Of a DNA stretch of 8,206 nt, positions 1-7,219 are shown piece after piece. The DNA comes from Deltaproteobacteria bacterium (lineage in GTDB: Bacteria; Desulfobacterota; Binatia; UBA9968): NCBI GenBank assembly GCA_005878685.1, contig VBLN01000197.1, positions 312 through 8,517 of the forward strand, in the 5' to 3' direction. Every line of letters starts with the position of its first letter. Positions within the stretch are counted from its first letter, which is position 1. Both the position numbers and the translations under genes were made by a program. Below the pieces are notes generated by a model, which was given only the letters and a program-made list of their open reading frames with translations, made no database searches and was not told where the DNA came from.

Positions 1-2
1 CT

Positions 3-1880
3 GTTCTTCCGGGTCTTTACGTTATTGCCCTTATCTTCATCGTGCTCTGCTTTAACGGGATTCTGGTATCTGACGTGGCACCAAAGTATGGAATCAACTA
101 CCTCATGATTGCTAACCCTGGGTACATATATCTAGTTCTCTTTTTTGTCTTTTGCGTGATTTGGGCATTGGCGGAGTTGTTACATGGCTATACCGAAGCT
201 GAAGGATTAAGAAGAAACCAAATTAAATACCTACTTTGGGGATCGCTATTTGGCTATATCGGTGGCTTGGATAACTTTCTTTATCTATATGATATAACCG
301 TTTTTCCTATTTTCCCTTACGGGACCTACGCAGTCCCAATCTACGTTGCCTCCACGACCTATGCCATCGTCCAATACCGGTTGCTCGATATTAACTTTGT
401 CTTCAAGCGCAGTCTCATCTACGCTTCTCTCTTGTTGCTTCTACTGATCCCTTGCTATGTGGTCGTGATTTGGGGACAGAAGTTAGTTTTCGGAAACATC
501 AATTACTATTTCTCCGTCTTCACATTGCTGCTCTTCATAATCGTAGGGTTTGTATTTCCGAAGCTGCGATTTCAAACTGAGGAAGCGCTGGAGCGAGTAC
601 TATTTAGAACGCGCTACGATTACAGGGAAACTTTGTCGCGCTCTAGCAAGGATATGGTCTCCATGGTGAATCTTGAAGCCTTGTCTAGTAACCTTGTCAA
701 CACGATTGCCAGAGCGCTGGGCATTGAAAAGGCTTCCCTGTTTCTCGTCGAGGATGTCAAAGGCGTGTTTACTCTTAACGGTACGATTGGTTTGGATCTA
801 GACGAGTTTAAAGAAATTGTCCTTTCTCGAGACGATCTACTCGTCCAGAGGCTAACGAGCAGGTCGGAACCAGTTGTCCGAGAGGAATTTGAGATTGCGC
901 GCAACGGGGCCGAAGGAACTGCAGTGGCTCATAGGATGCGTCAACTCGAAGCGGAGATTAGTTTGCCGATCACCTCCAAGGATAGGCTTATTGGAATACT
1001 GAACTTGGGACATAAAGGGGGGCGGGAAATGTATTCGGATGAGGATCTTGAGCTTTTGTCTACCCTGACTAATCAGGCCGCTATAGCCATAGAAAACGCG
1101 CGCCTTTATGAGAACCTCAAACAGTCGCAGAACATTATCCGGCGGGCGGATAGACTGTCCTCGCTTGGGCAGCTGACGGCCGGCCTCGCCCATGAGATCC
1201 GTAATCCCCTGGTCGCGATCCGCACTTTTACACAGCTTCTGCCGGAGCGCTACCTGGATGTGGAGTTTCGCGATAGCTTTCAATCTCTTGCCCTTAAAGA
1301 GGTGGACCGCATCTGTGGGTTGGTGAACGATCTTCTAAGCTTTGCGCGTCCTTCCTCCCCGAATGTATCGACTGAGAACGTCAATGAAATCGTGGATGGC
1401 ATCGTGCGCATATTAGACACCGAAGCAAAGGAAAAGGGGGTCCAGATCTATCGCCGCCTGGCTACGAACCTCCCGAAGGTTCTCATTGACAAGGAACAGA
1501 TAAAACAGGTATCCATGAACATCATTTTGAACGCGCTTCAATCGATCCAAGGCAAAGGCGTGGTCGAGGTATCCACACGGCTTTTCCGCAAGGATAGCTC
1601 CGACGAGTTTGTTCAAATCGGCATTCGGGATTCCGGCGTGGGAATTCCGGAAAAGGATCTCGAGAACATCTTCAATCCCTTCTTCACTACAAAAAAAGAA
1701 GGGGTGGGTCTGGGGCTTTCCATTTCGCACCAGATTGTCCAGGAGCACGGCGGCTATATCTTGGTCGAGAGTCAGGTGGGTCGGGGAACCACTTTCTTCA
1801 TCAACTTGCCGCTTAACCGTCCAACTTCTCAAGAAGTAAGGGCTCATTCTCAGTTCAATGAAGAAAATCCTGGTCGTTGA
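3..1880 (+). CDS. Membrane-bound sensor histidine kinase (7TM-type N-terminus, GAF, HisKA, HATPase), 5' partial
   Basis: The reading frame is open to the left edge, so the true start lies outside; the GTG at 42 is only the first possible start inside the window, and residues here are numbered from it. Hydrophobic segments at about 29-49, 64-84, 92-110, 124-144 and 154-173, with a YAIVQYRLLDI stretch, match the membrane region of 7TM-type kinases. A GAF domain covers about 209-358. The HisKA motif AHEIRNP has the phospho-acceptor His at 384. The ATPase domain is intact: N-box Asn497, G1 box DSGVGI from Asp530, G2 box GVGLGL at 554-559. It should autophosphorylate at the inner membrane and pass phosphate to a receiver. 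The NtrC-type regulator at 3742 is the natural partner (inference). The end overlaps the next gene by 23 bp. The signal sensed cannot be read from the sequence. Confidence 0.93.
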   Translation, partial: VLPGLYVIALIFIVLCFNGILVSDVAPKYGINYLMIANPGYIYLVLFFVFCVIWALAELLHGYTEAEGLRRNQIKYLLWGSLFGYIGGLDNFLYLYDITVFPIFPYGTYAVPIYVASTTYAIVQYRLLDINFVFKRSLIYASLLLLLLIPCYVVVIWGQKLVFGNINYYFSVFTLLLFIIVGFVFPKLRFQTEEALERVLFRTRYDYRETLSRSSKDMVSMVNLEALSSNLVNTIARALGIEKASLFLVEDVKGVFTLNGTIGLDLDEFKEIVLSRDDLLVQRLTSRSEPVVREEFEIARNGAEGTAVAHRMRQLEAEISLPITSKDRLIGILNLGHKGGREMYSDEDLELLSTLTNQAAIAIENARLYENLKQSQNIIRRADRLSSLGQLTAGLAHEIRNPLVAIRTFTQLLPERYLDVEFRDSFQSLALKEVDRICGLVNDLLSFARPSSPNVSTENVNEIVDGIVRILDTEAKEKGVQIYRRLATNLPKVLIDKEQIKQVSMNIILNALQSIQGKGVVEVSTRLFRKDSSDEFVQIGIRDSGVGIPEKDLENIFNPFFTTKKEGVGLGLSISHQIVQEHGGYILVESQVGRGTTFFINLPLNRPTSQEVRAHSQFNEENPGR

Positions 1881-3720
1881 TGAGTCTCGAGCGGTTCGAG
1901 AAACGTTAGCCTTGATTCTGGGGCGAGACTTTGTCGTCATTCAGCGCCCGTATCTAGAAAAAGAGAGTCTTGCCTATTCCGATGAGGAGGTGGATCTTCT
2001 CATCTTCGGCGCCCCCGCCGCGTTGGGAGGCCAACCTTCGATCCTTGTCAGAATTGCGTCCCAATTAGCTCGCCCGGTTCTCTTCCTTATCGACTCCCGG
2101 TCTATGATGGATATTGAGCAACGCCATGAAAGAATGGATTATCTGGCGAAACCCTTTAACCCTTATAAGTTAAAGGAAAAGGTAGTGCGGCTTTTAGACC
2201 GCACGGATTTCGCGTCGAGGTCATTGCCATCCCCGCGCCCGCTTGGTGGCGCCGGTGAATTTAGTCGTTACATCGAGTTTCCCTATTTGCCAGCGTCCGC
2301 GTCCGCCTTAGCTAAAAGATTTTCCCTTACTTCTCTTCCGATTCTTCTCTTAGGAGAGACCGGGTCTGGTCAAGAACGAGTCGCGCGGGCCCTCTGCGCC
2401 TTAAACTCAAGTGCTGGGCCTTGGGTCGCTGTCTACGCTCCGGCGATGAAACGAGAATACCTGCTCGGCTTGCTTTCTCAAAGATTCGAGTGGGAACAGG
2501 GCTTTTCCCAGAAGGCCACCCTTTTCCTCGGCGGTTTAGAGATGCTCGATTCTTCAGCTCAATCGGGTTTGTTAGGCTTTTTAGCGGAGGAAGAAGACAA
2601 GGGTCGGTCATTTTGGACTCTCTCCAGCTCCTCCGTAGATCTCTTGGAGAAGGTCTATCGAGGAGAGTTTCTGGCCCCTCTTTACTATCGCTTGGCAACA
2701 TTGACGCTCCGGCTTCCGCCTCTTAGAGAAAGGCGGGATGATGTGCCGGCTCTCGCCATATGTCTGGCCCAAGAGTATGCCAAGCGTCTCGGTATTGGAG
2801 AGGTGAGCTTTGCGCCAGGAGCGATGGATCGCCTTTGCGATTATCTCTGGTTTGGCAACTTAAACGAGATGGAAGCCGTCATTGCGAGGACTCTCGCCAC
2901 GCATAGAAAGAGGGTTATAGGGCCCTCAGACCTGGTTCTGGGAGGAGTGGAGGGAGAGATTTCTTTGCCGGCTATCGTGGAAGGGGGATCCGGCCAAGAG
3001 GCAGAAGAGATCGCCCAAGTTCAAACTGGACCCGAAGAAAGAGAAACGCCGGTCGCTTCCAAGTCAGGCAACGGTAATTTAGCGCATAGTCGAGTGCTCA
3101 TCAACGAACTGGCCCATGAACTAAAAAATCCCATGGTTACAATCAAGACCTTCACTCAGCTCCTGGGAGATAGGTACGACGACGCAACGTTCCGTGTGCG
3201 ATTCCGCGAGACAGTGGCTAATGATATCGAGCGCATGGATGGGTTGTTAGAATCTCTACTTGTTTTTTCCCGATTTACTCACCCCACGAACGAGAAGGTT
3301 TTTCTCTATCAGGAATTGCAGCAAGTGGTCGAGGAAATCCTCCCTGATTGCGCGAAAAGGGAGGTGGGCATACGTTGGGGTAGAAAGGGTGAAACCACAG
3401 AAGTGCTTGCTGACAAGGAGCAGATGGAGTACGTGTTCAAAAACCTGCTGCGCACGATTTTGGAGCAGACCCAACCAAAGGCCGAAATCCAAATCGACGT
3501 TGAAGAACAAAACAAAGTCGTTTTTACTTACCTCCGAGAGGGGGACCGAATAAACCCTCTCACCCATTATCTTGGTCTTTCTTCGACGACAGAGGAGGAG
3601 GCGCTGCCGCTAAGAATCCTTCTGGTCAAGAGCCTTCTAGAAAGGAATGGGGGAGGGCTTAAAGTGAGCTATCTTGAAGGAGGAAAGGTGCAGATTGGGA
3701 TAGAATTACCACTTTCTTAA
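1858..3720 (+). CDS. Degenerate receiver / sigma-54-type AAA+ / histidine-kinase-like fusion (putative pseudoenzyme)
   Basis: A 620-residue protein with three signalling domains. Receiver-like domain, about 1-115: the phospho-Asp position is Gly51 and the conserved Thr position is Ile78, but Asp8/Glu9 and Lys98 remain. NtrC-like AAA+ domain, about 140-365: Walker A reads GETGSGQE with Gln172 for the Lys, Walker B has Gly225-Gly226 for Asp-Glu, the GAFTGA loop is missing, and the first Arg of FRxDLxxR is Leu272. LPPLRERRDD is kept. HisKA domain, about 408-480: motif AHELKNP with His420 is intact. In the ATPase-like domain the N-box Asn is Thr533, the G1 Asp is lost (REGDRI, 560-565) and the G2 glycines are lost (EALPLRI, 581-587). 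There is no Fis HTH. ATP hydrolysis and sigma-54 activation look impossible. A scaffold, phosphatase or phosphotransfer role is inference. The start overlaps the upstream gene and lacks a strong ribosome site, which suggests translational coupling. Confidence 0.85.
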   Translation: MKKILVVDESRAVRETLALILGRDFVVIQRPYLEKESLAYSDEEVDLLIFGAPAALGGQPSILVRIASQLARPVLFLIDSRSMMDIEQRHERMDYLAKPFNPYKLKEKVVRLLDRTDFASRSLPSPRPLGGAGEFSRYIEFPYLPASASALAKRFSLTSLPILLLGETGSGQERVARALCALNSSAGPWVAVYAPAMKREYLLGLLSQRFEWEQGFSQKATLFLGGLEMLDSSAQSGLLGFLAEEEDKGRSFWTLSSSSVDLLEKVYRGEFLAPLYYRLATLTLRLPPLRERRDDVPALAICLAQEYAKRLGIGEVSFAPGAMDRLCDYLWFGNLNEMEAVIARTLATHRKRVIGPSDLVLGGVEGEISLPAIVEGGSGQEAEEIAQVQTGPEERETPVASKSGNGNLAHSRVLINELAHELKNPMVTIKTFTQLLGDRYDDATFRVRFRETVANDIERMDGLLESLLVFSRFTHPTNEKVFLYQELQQVVEEILPDCAKREVGIRWGRKGETTEVLADKEQMEYVFKNLLRTILEQTQPKAEIQIDVEEQNKVVFTYLREGDRINPLTHYLGLSSTTEEEALPLRILLVKSLLERNGGGLKVSYLEGGKVQIGIELPLS

Positions 3721-3741
3721 TCGAGCGTTAAGAATAGAGAT

Positions 3742-5148
3742 ATGAGTCAACCGTCGTTGTTGGTCGTTGATGATGAGGCTGGCGTAAGAGAGTCCCTGCG
3801 TCTCATTTTCGGTAAAGACTTTCAAATCCGGGAGGCGAAGTCCAGTGAAGAAGCCGTCCGGGCAGTTAAAGAAGAGCAGCCCGACATTATTCTCCTGGAT
3901 ATCCTCATGCCGGGTTCGGATGGTCTGGAGATTCTAAAGCGGATCAAGGCAATCGATCCTGAGGGCCAGGTCATTATGCTGACCGCCCTCAATACGGCTC
4001 GCACAGCCTTTACCGCAAAAGAAACTGGCGCTTTCGATTATGTGACAAAGCCGTTTGATGTGGATGCTCTGCGCCTAAGGGTGGAGCATGCCCTGGAAAA
4101 AGTTCAGCTTTCGAGAGAGCTGGAGCGACTCAAGGAGGAGGTCGGGCGCAAGTACGGCATCGGCAACATAGTCGGAAGATCCAAGCCAATGCTCGATATC
4201 TTTAAAACCGTTAGCGTGGTGGCGAGCAAGAAAAGCACGGTGCTTATCACCGGCGATAGTGGCACCGGAAAGGAGCTTATCGCACGAGCCATTCATTACA
4301 ACAGTGAGCGGCGAGCCAAACCATTTGTGGTGGTGAACTGCGCGGCGCTCCCGGATACCCTTATCGAGAGCGAGCTTTTCGGCTACGAGAAAGGGGCTTT
4401 TACCAACGCCTATCAGAGAAAAGTCGGACATTTTGAGATGGCCCATGGCGGGACTCTTTTCCTCGACGAGATCGGAGAGATGGGATTGCCCACGCAGGCC
4501 AAACTCTTGAGAGCGATAGAAACAGAAACCTTCACTCGCCTCGGGGGAACGGAGGAAAGTAAAGTGGACGTCCGGGTTCTCGCCGCGAGCAACCGAGATC
4601 TTGAGAAGGCGGCCAAGGCCGGAGAGTTCCGTCCCGATCTATTCTATCGGCTCAATGTTGTCTCCCTACAGCTCCCTTCTCTAAGAGAGAGGAGAGAGGA
4701 CATCCCCCTGCTGATGGATCATTTTCTTCGCCTCAAGGCTGAAGAACACTCGCTACCTCCTAGAAGGGTTGCGCCAGAAGTGGTGGACTTTTTCATGTCC
4801 TACCCGTGGCCGGGCAATGTGCGGGAGTTGGAGAACCTGGTGGAACGCCTCACCATCCTTTCGCCCCATGAGACCATCATGCTTCAGGATCTCCCCGAGG
4901 GAGTGAGGACCCAAGATCACACCTCTACTTTGAAAGATGAAGTTCTTAAAGGCTCCCGGCCGCTCAGCGAGGCCGTGGATGAGTTCGAGCGCGAAGTGAT
5001 CGTGAAAGCTCTCGAGAAAACAGGTTTCAACCAGACGAAAGCGGCCTCCCTACTCGGAACGAGCAGGAGAATCCTCCGCTATAGGATGGAAAAACTCAAG
5101 ATCAGCGAAGAAAACTTGGCTTCCAATAACACAAAAGTGTCCGGATAG
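3742..5148 (+). CDS. NtrC-family sigma-54-dependent response regulator
   Basis: A complete 468-residue enhancer-binding protein. Receiver, about 4-120: acidic pair Asp10/Asp11, phospho-acceptor Asp53, Thr81 and Lys103 are all present. AAA+ domain, about 142-385: Walker A GDSGTGKE (171-178), Walker B LFLDEI with Asp242/Glu243, arginine-finger region FRPDLFYR (Arg297, Arg303), and LPSLRERREDIP. The sigma-54 contact loop reads GAFTNA (218-223) rather than the usual GAFTGA. A Fis-type HTH sits at about 425-455 (NQTKAASLLGTSRR). It should bind upstream enhancers and use ATP to open sigma-54 promoters when phosphorylated. It starts 21 bp after the fusion gene, so it is probably in the same operon and served by the membrane kinase at the window start. 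The sigma-54 promoter 175 bp downstream is a likely target (inference). I recognise the family, not a specific named member. Confidence 0.95.
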   Translation: MSQPSLLVVDDEAGVRESLRLIFGKDFQIREAKSSEEAVRAVKEEQPDIILLDILMPGSDGLEILKRIKAIDPEGQVIMLTALNTARTAFTAKETGAFDYVTKPFDVDALRLRVEHALEKVQLSRELERLKEEVGRKYGIGNIVGRSKPMLDIFKTVSVVASKKSTVLITGDSGTGKELIARAIHYNSERRAKPFVVVNCAALPDTLIESELFGYEKGAFTNAYQRKVGHFEMAHGGTLFLDEIGEMGLPTQAKLLRAIETETFTRLGGTEESKVDVRVLAASNRDLEKAAKAGEFRPDLFYRLNVVSLQLPSLRERREDIPLLMDHFLRLKAEEHSLPPRRVAPEVVDFFMSYPWPGNVRELENLVERLTILSPHETIMLQDLPEGVRTQDHTSTLKDEVLKGSRPLSEAVDEFEREVIVKALEKTGFNQTKAASLLGTSRRILRYRMEKLKISEENLASNNTKVSG

Positions 5149-5186
5149 TGGCCAATTATGTCCCGCTTATCCACCCCAAAAGCGCA

Positions 5187-5224
5187 ATATCTAGTAGCTT
5201 TCCTTCGAAATTTCAACTAGATAT
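5187..5224. promoter_or_regulatory. Inverted repeat, candidate enhancer (activator-binding) site
   Basis: Arms ATATCTAGT (5187-5195) and ACTAGATAT (5216-5224) are perfect 9-bp inverted repeats separated by 20 bp. The spacer itself contains the small palindromes TTCGAA and GAAATTTC. The centre lies about 143 bp upstream of the start site predicted from the sigma-54 promoter, a normal distance for NtrC-type enhancers. A role as the binding site of the adjacent regulator is inference. The arms are AT-rich and no T-tract follows, so a terminator is unlikely. Confidence 0.4.
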
Positions 5225-5271
5225 AGTGTTCAATCCTTCCGTGCTACTTTAAACATACGTATCTGCTGCCT

Positions 5272-5287
5272 ATATTTTCAAAAATAT
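5272..5287. repeat. AT-rich 16-bp dyad between candidate enhancer and sigma-54 promoter
   Basis: ATATTTT and AAAATAT form perfect 7-bp arms around a CA centre. The dyad sits about 50 bp upstream of the promoter's -24 element, in the most AT-rich part of the gap. It could be a bendable region, a second activator half-site or simple AT bias. No good match to the IHF consensus was seen. An 8-bp palindrome ATACGTAT lies just upstream at 5255-5262. Confidence 0.3.
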
Positions 5288-5322
5288 TCATAAAATTAGT
5301 TAGTTAGGCTGGTCGGCGCTGC

Positions 5323-5338
5323 TGGCACATACATTGCA
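5323..5338 (+). promoter_or_regulatory. Sigma-54 (RpoN) -24/-12 promoter
   Basis: TGGCAC (5323-5328), five bases, then TTGCA (5334-5338). This matches the family consensus TGGCAC-N5-TTGCW exactly, with GG and GC separated by 10 bases. The expected transcription start is near 5349, giving a leader of about 27 nt before the ATG at 5376. The leader has no strong Shine-Dalgarno sequence. The promoter faces the receiver-kinase operon and lies immediately downstream of an NtrC-type activator gene, so local activation is likely. Confidence 0.85.
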
Positions 5339-5375
5339 GCCGTGACTCCGTAGAAACCTTCCACGAGTTACGTGT

Positions 5376-6497
5376 ATGAACAAAGCCAATATTCTTGTCG
5401 TAGACGATGAAAGGGGTCCAAGGGAATCTCTGATGATGATTCTCAAGCCCTATTACAACGTTTATACCGCGGAAAGAGGGGGTCAGGCGATTGAGCTTGT
5501 CGGTCAGGTTCCGGTTGATCTGGTCACCGTCGATCTTAAGATGCCTGGACTCCCGGGCATCAAGGTTCTGGAACAGATCAAACAACACGATCCAGACATC
5601 GAGGCGATTGTGATCACCGGCTACGGATCCCTGGATACAGCAGTCCAGGGGATCAGGCTAGGCGCATTTGACTACATCGATAAACCCTTTGATGTGAACC
5701 ACATATTGTCCTTGGTGAAACGGGCCTTAGAGCGCAGGAATGCAAAGCTCAAGTTGAAGGAGCTCAAGTCTAACTTTCTCGCTAACGTCTCCCACGAACT
5801 TCGCACTCCCCTCAGCGTAGTGGTTGGCTTTGTGTACCTGTTACTGAATCAAGTCATTGGGAAACTCACGGATGAACAGCAGAAAGTTCTCGAAAAAGTC
5901 TACAGAAATTCTGGAGAACTGTTGGATCTCATTGATAACGTCCTTTGGATGACCTCTCTCAACGCGGGCGACTTCCTCCTGGGAAAGGATGAGTTTGATG
6001 TCGGCGTCTTGCTTAGGGAGGCGACAAAAACCTATGAGGGAGGGCTAAAAGAAAAGGATGTTCATCTTTCCCTCCAGTTGCCATCCGAAGAAATACAGAT
6101 GGTGAGCGATCGCTCCAAGGTAGAACGGATAATTAAAAACCTTCTGAACAACGCCGTCAAGTTCACTCCTCATGGCCAAATCACCATCAGGGCCGATCGT
6201 TCTGCGGACGGGAGCACTATCGATTTTGAGATTGTCGACAGTGGGATAGGGATGGACCAGGAGCAAATAGAGACCATGTTTGAGCCCTTTCAGCAGATGG
6301 ACGGTTCCTCCAAACGCGAATTCTCTGGCCTCGGACTTGGACTGACCGTGGCTCGGCGCCTGACTGAATTCCTCGGCGGCAGCCTTCGGGTTCAGAGCCA
6401 ACCCGGTGTCGGAACCCGTGTGATAGTAAGTCTGCCCTACCTGTCCAAGTCTTATACCCACGGCACGATGGTGGGAGACTCGAGGACGACTCATTGA
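5376..6497 (+). CDS. Soluble hybrid histidine kinase: N-terminal receiver plus HisKA/HATPase
   Basis: A 373-residue protein with no membrane segment. Receiver, about 4-120: Asp10/Asp11, phospho-acceptor Asp53, Thr81 and Lys103 are all present. A short charged linker rich in Lys, Leu and Arg (about 115-131) leads into HisKA, with motif VSHELRTP and His140. The ATPase domain is complete: N-box NLLNNA with Asn259, G1 box DSGIGM from Asp288, and G2 box GLGLGL (318-323). The receiver precedes the kinase, so phosphorylation from another kinase could gate its activity. Its own phosphate could go to the stand-alone receiver two genes downstream (inference). The ATG at 5376 places the receiver at the usual distance from the N-terminus. 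The stop codon overlaps the next start as TGATG. Expression is likely sigma-54-dependent. Confidence 0.93.
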   Translation: MNKANILVVDDERGPRESLMMILKPYYNVYTAERGGQAIELVGQVPVDLVTVDLKMPGLPGIKVLEQIKQHDPDIEAIVITGYGSLDTAVQGIRLGAFDYIDKPFDVNHILSLVKRALERRNAKLKLKELKSNFLANVSHELRTPLSVVVGFVYLLLNQVIGKLTDEQQKVLEKVYRNSGELLDLIDNVLWMTSLNAGDFLLGKDEFDVGVLLREATKTYEGGLKEKDVHLSLQLPSEEIQMVSDRSKVERIIKNLLNNAVKFTPHGQITIRADRSADGSTIDFEIVDSGIGMDQEQIETMFEPFQQMDGSSKREFSGLGLGLTVARRLTEFLGGSLRVQSQPGVGTRVIVSLPYLSKSYTHGTMVGDSRTTH

Positions 6498-7219
6498 TGG
6501 TTGAGGAGAGGTACATCTGCTGCCGGAACTGTAACGAGGTCCACCACGTTACTCCTTTTGACAAAGCGCCTGAGTATATTTGGGCCGAGGGGGAGGCAAG
6601 AGAGCTGCCCCGCCGAGACGACTGGCGTGATTTCATGCACCGGCATGCGGGCCACAGACTTGAAAGCCTCAGGAGCGTCGGCGAGAGCTGTTTGGTATCC
6701 GGCGAAGCCGCCGACCCCATGAAGGTGGATTATATTGAAGTGACGAATGGTCACGATCTCTTTCTCATCCGGAGCCATCGCAAGAATATTGCAGAGCCCC
6801 TAAGCTTTGAGTTGGTCCAAGGCCGTCTGGCTCCGGCCGGCGTTTCTGTCGAAGTCCAAGAAAATGAGCTTCGGAAGGAACTTAAGCATCATTTTCCCTG
6901 GCGAATGCCGGAACCCTTAAGCGACCAGAAGATCGAACTCTTCATTGGCCTTTTTAAAGAGATGGTGGCAAGTCTGAGGCCGGATGAAATTGAGATCTCC
7001 AGTCCGTCTTATACAGATACCCGCACTGAGTACGGCAGTTTAGAGTCTGCTGGAAAGGAAGCGTTGGTAGAAAGGTGCAAGCATCACTTTTCTCCCCTGG
7101 AGATCGAGGAGATCAGGAGGTTTATCGAGACCCACGTAGAGGATGATGGCGTCATGAGCCTCCGTCTCGCAAAGCTATACATGATCGAAGAATCCAGAGA
7201 GACGCTTCACTCCCGATGA
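6497..7219 (+). CDS. Uncharacterised Cys/His-rich protein with internal KHHF repeat
   Basis: I do not recognise this family. The ATG at 6497 overlaps the previous stop as TGATG, with AGGA about 10 bases upstream; this gives 240 residues. A TTG one codon earlier is possible. The N-terminus has a CCxxCxxxHH cluster (Cys8, Cys9, Cys12, His16, His17), followed by HRHAGH (His48, His50, His53). Together these could form a metal site of zinc-ribbon type, although a second Cys pair is not visible. The C-terminal half holds two related segments, each starting KHHF (130-133 and 195-198) and continuing with a Leu/Ile/Glu-rich helix-like stretch containing a Phe-Ile pair. No signal peptide or membrane segment is seen, so it is probably cytoplasmic. 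Its place between a hybrid kinase and a stand-alone receiver, with overlapping ends on both sides, suggests a part in the same phosphorelay, as sensor, adaptor or output. That role is inference. Confidence 0.85.
   Translation: MVEERYICCRNCNEVHHVTPFDKAPEYIWAEGEARELPRRDDWRDFMHRHAGHRLESLRSVGESCLVSGEAADPMKVDYIEVTNGHDLFLIRSHRKNIAEPLSFELVQGRLAPAGVSVEVQENELRKELKHHFPWRMPEPLSDQKIELFIGLFKEMVASLRPDEIEISSPSYTDTRTEYGSLESAGKEALVERCKHHFSPLEIEEIRRFIETHVEDDGVMSLRLAKLYMIEESRETLHSR

Noticed and set aside
76..92. TGGCAC near the left edge as a second -24 element
   Set aside because: No TTGC follows at the required spacing, and it lies inside the membrane kinase coding region.
1413..1940. A 175-codon minus-strand open frame, plus other antisense frames across the kinase genes (for example 852-1283 and 6217-6720)
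   Set aside because: They lie opposite clear, motif-rich coding sequence, show no domain-like pattern and have no ribosome site. They are shadows of the real genes.
1858..3720. The fusion as a sequencing or assembly artefact joining two genes
   Set aside because: One uninterrupted frame spans all domains, and the lost motifs are substitutions or a loop deletion within otherwise well-aligned flanks, not frameshift scars.
5143..5172. GGATA...TATCC inverted repeat after the regulator gene as a terminator
   Set aside because: Only 5-bp arms with a 20-bp loop and no T-tract; expected by chance.
5240..5280. A sigma-70 promoter in the AT-rich part of the 227-bp gap (TATATT as a -10)
   Set aside because: No acceptable -35 at proper spacing, and the sigma-54 site downstream is far better.
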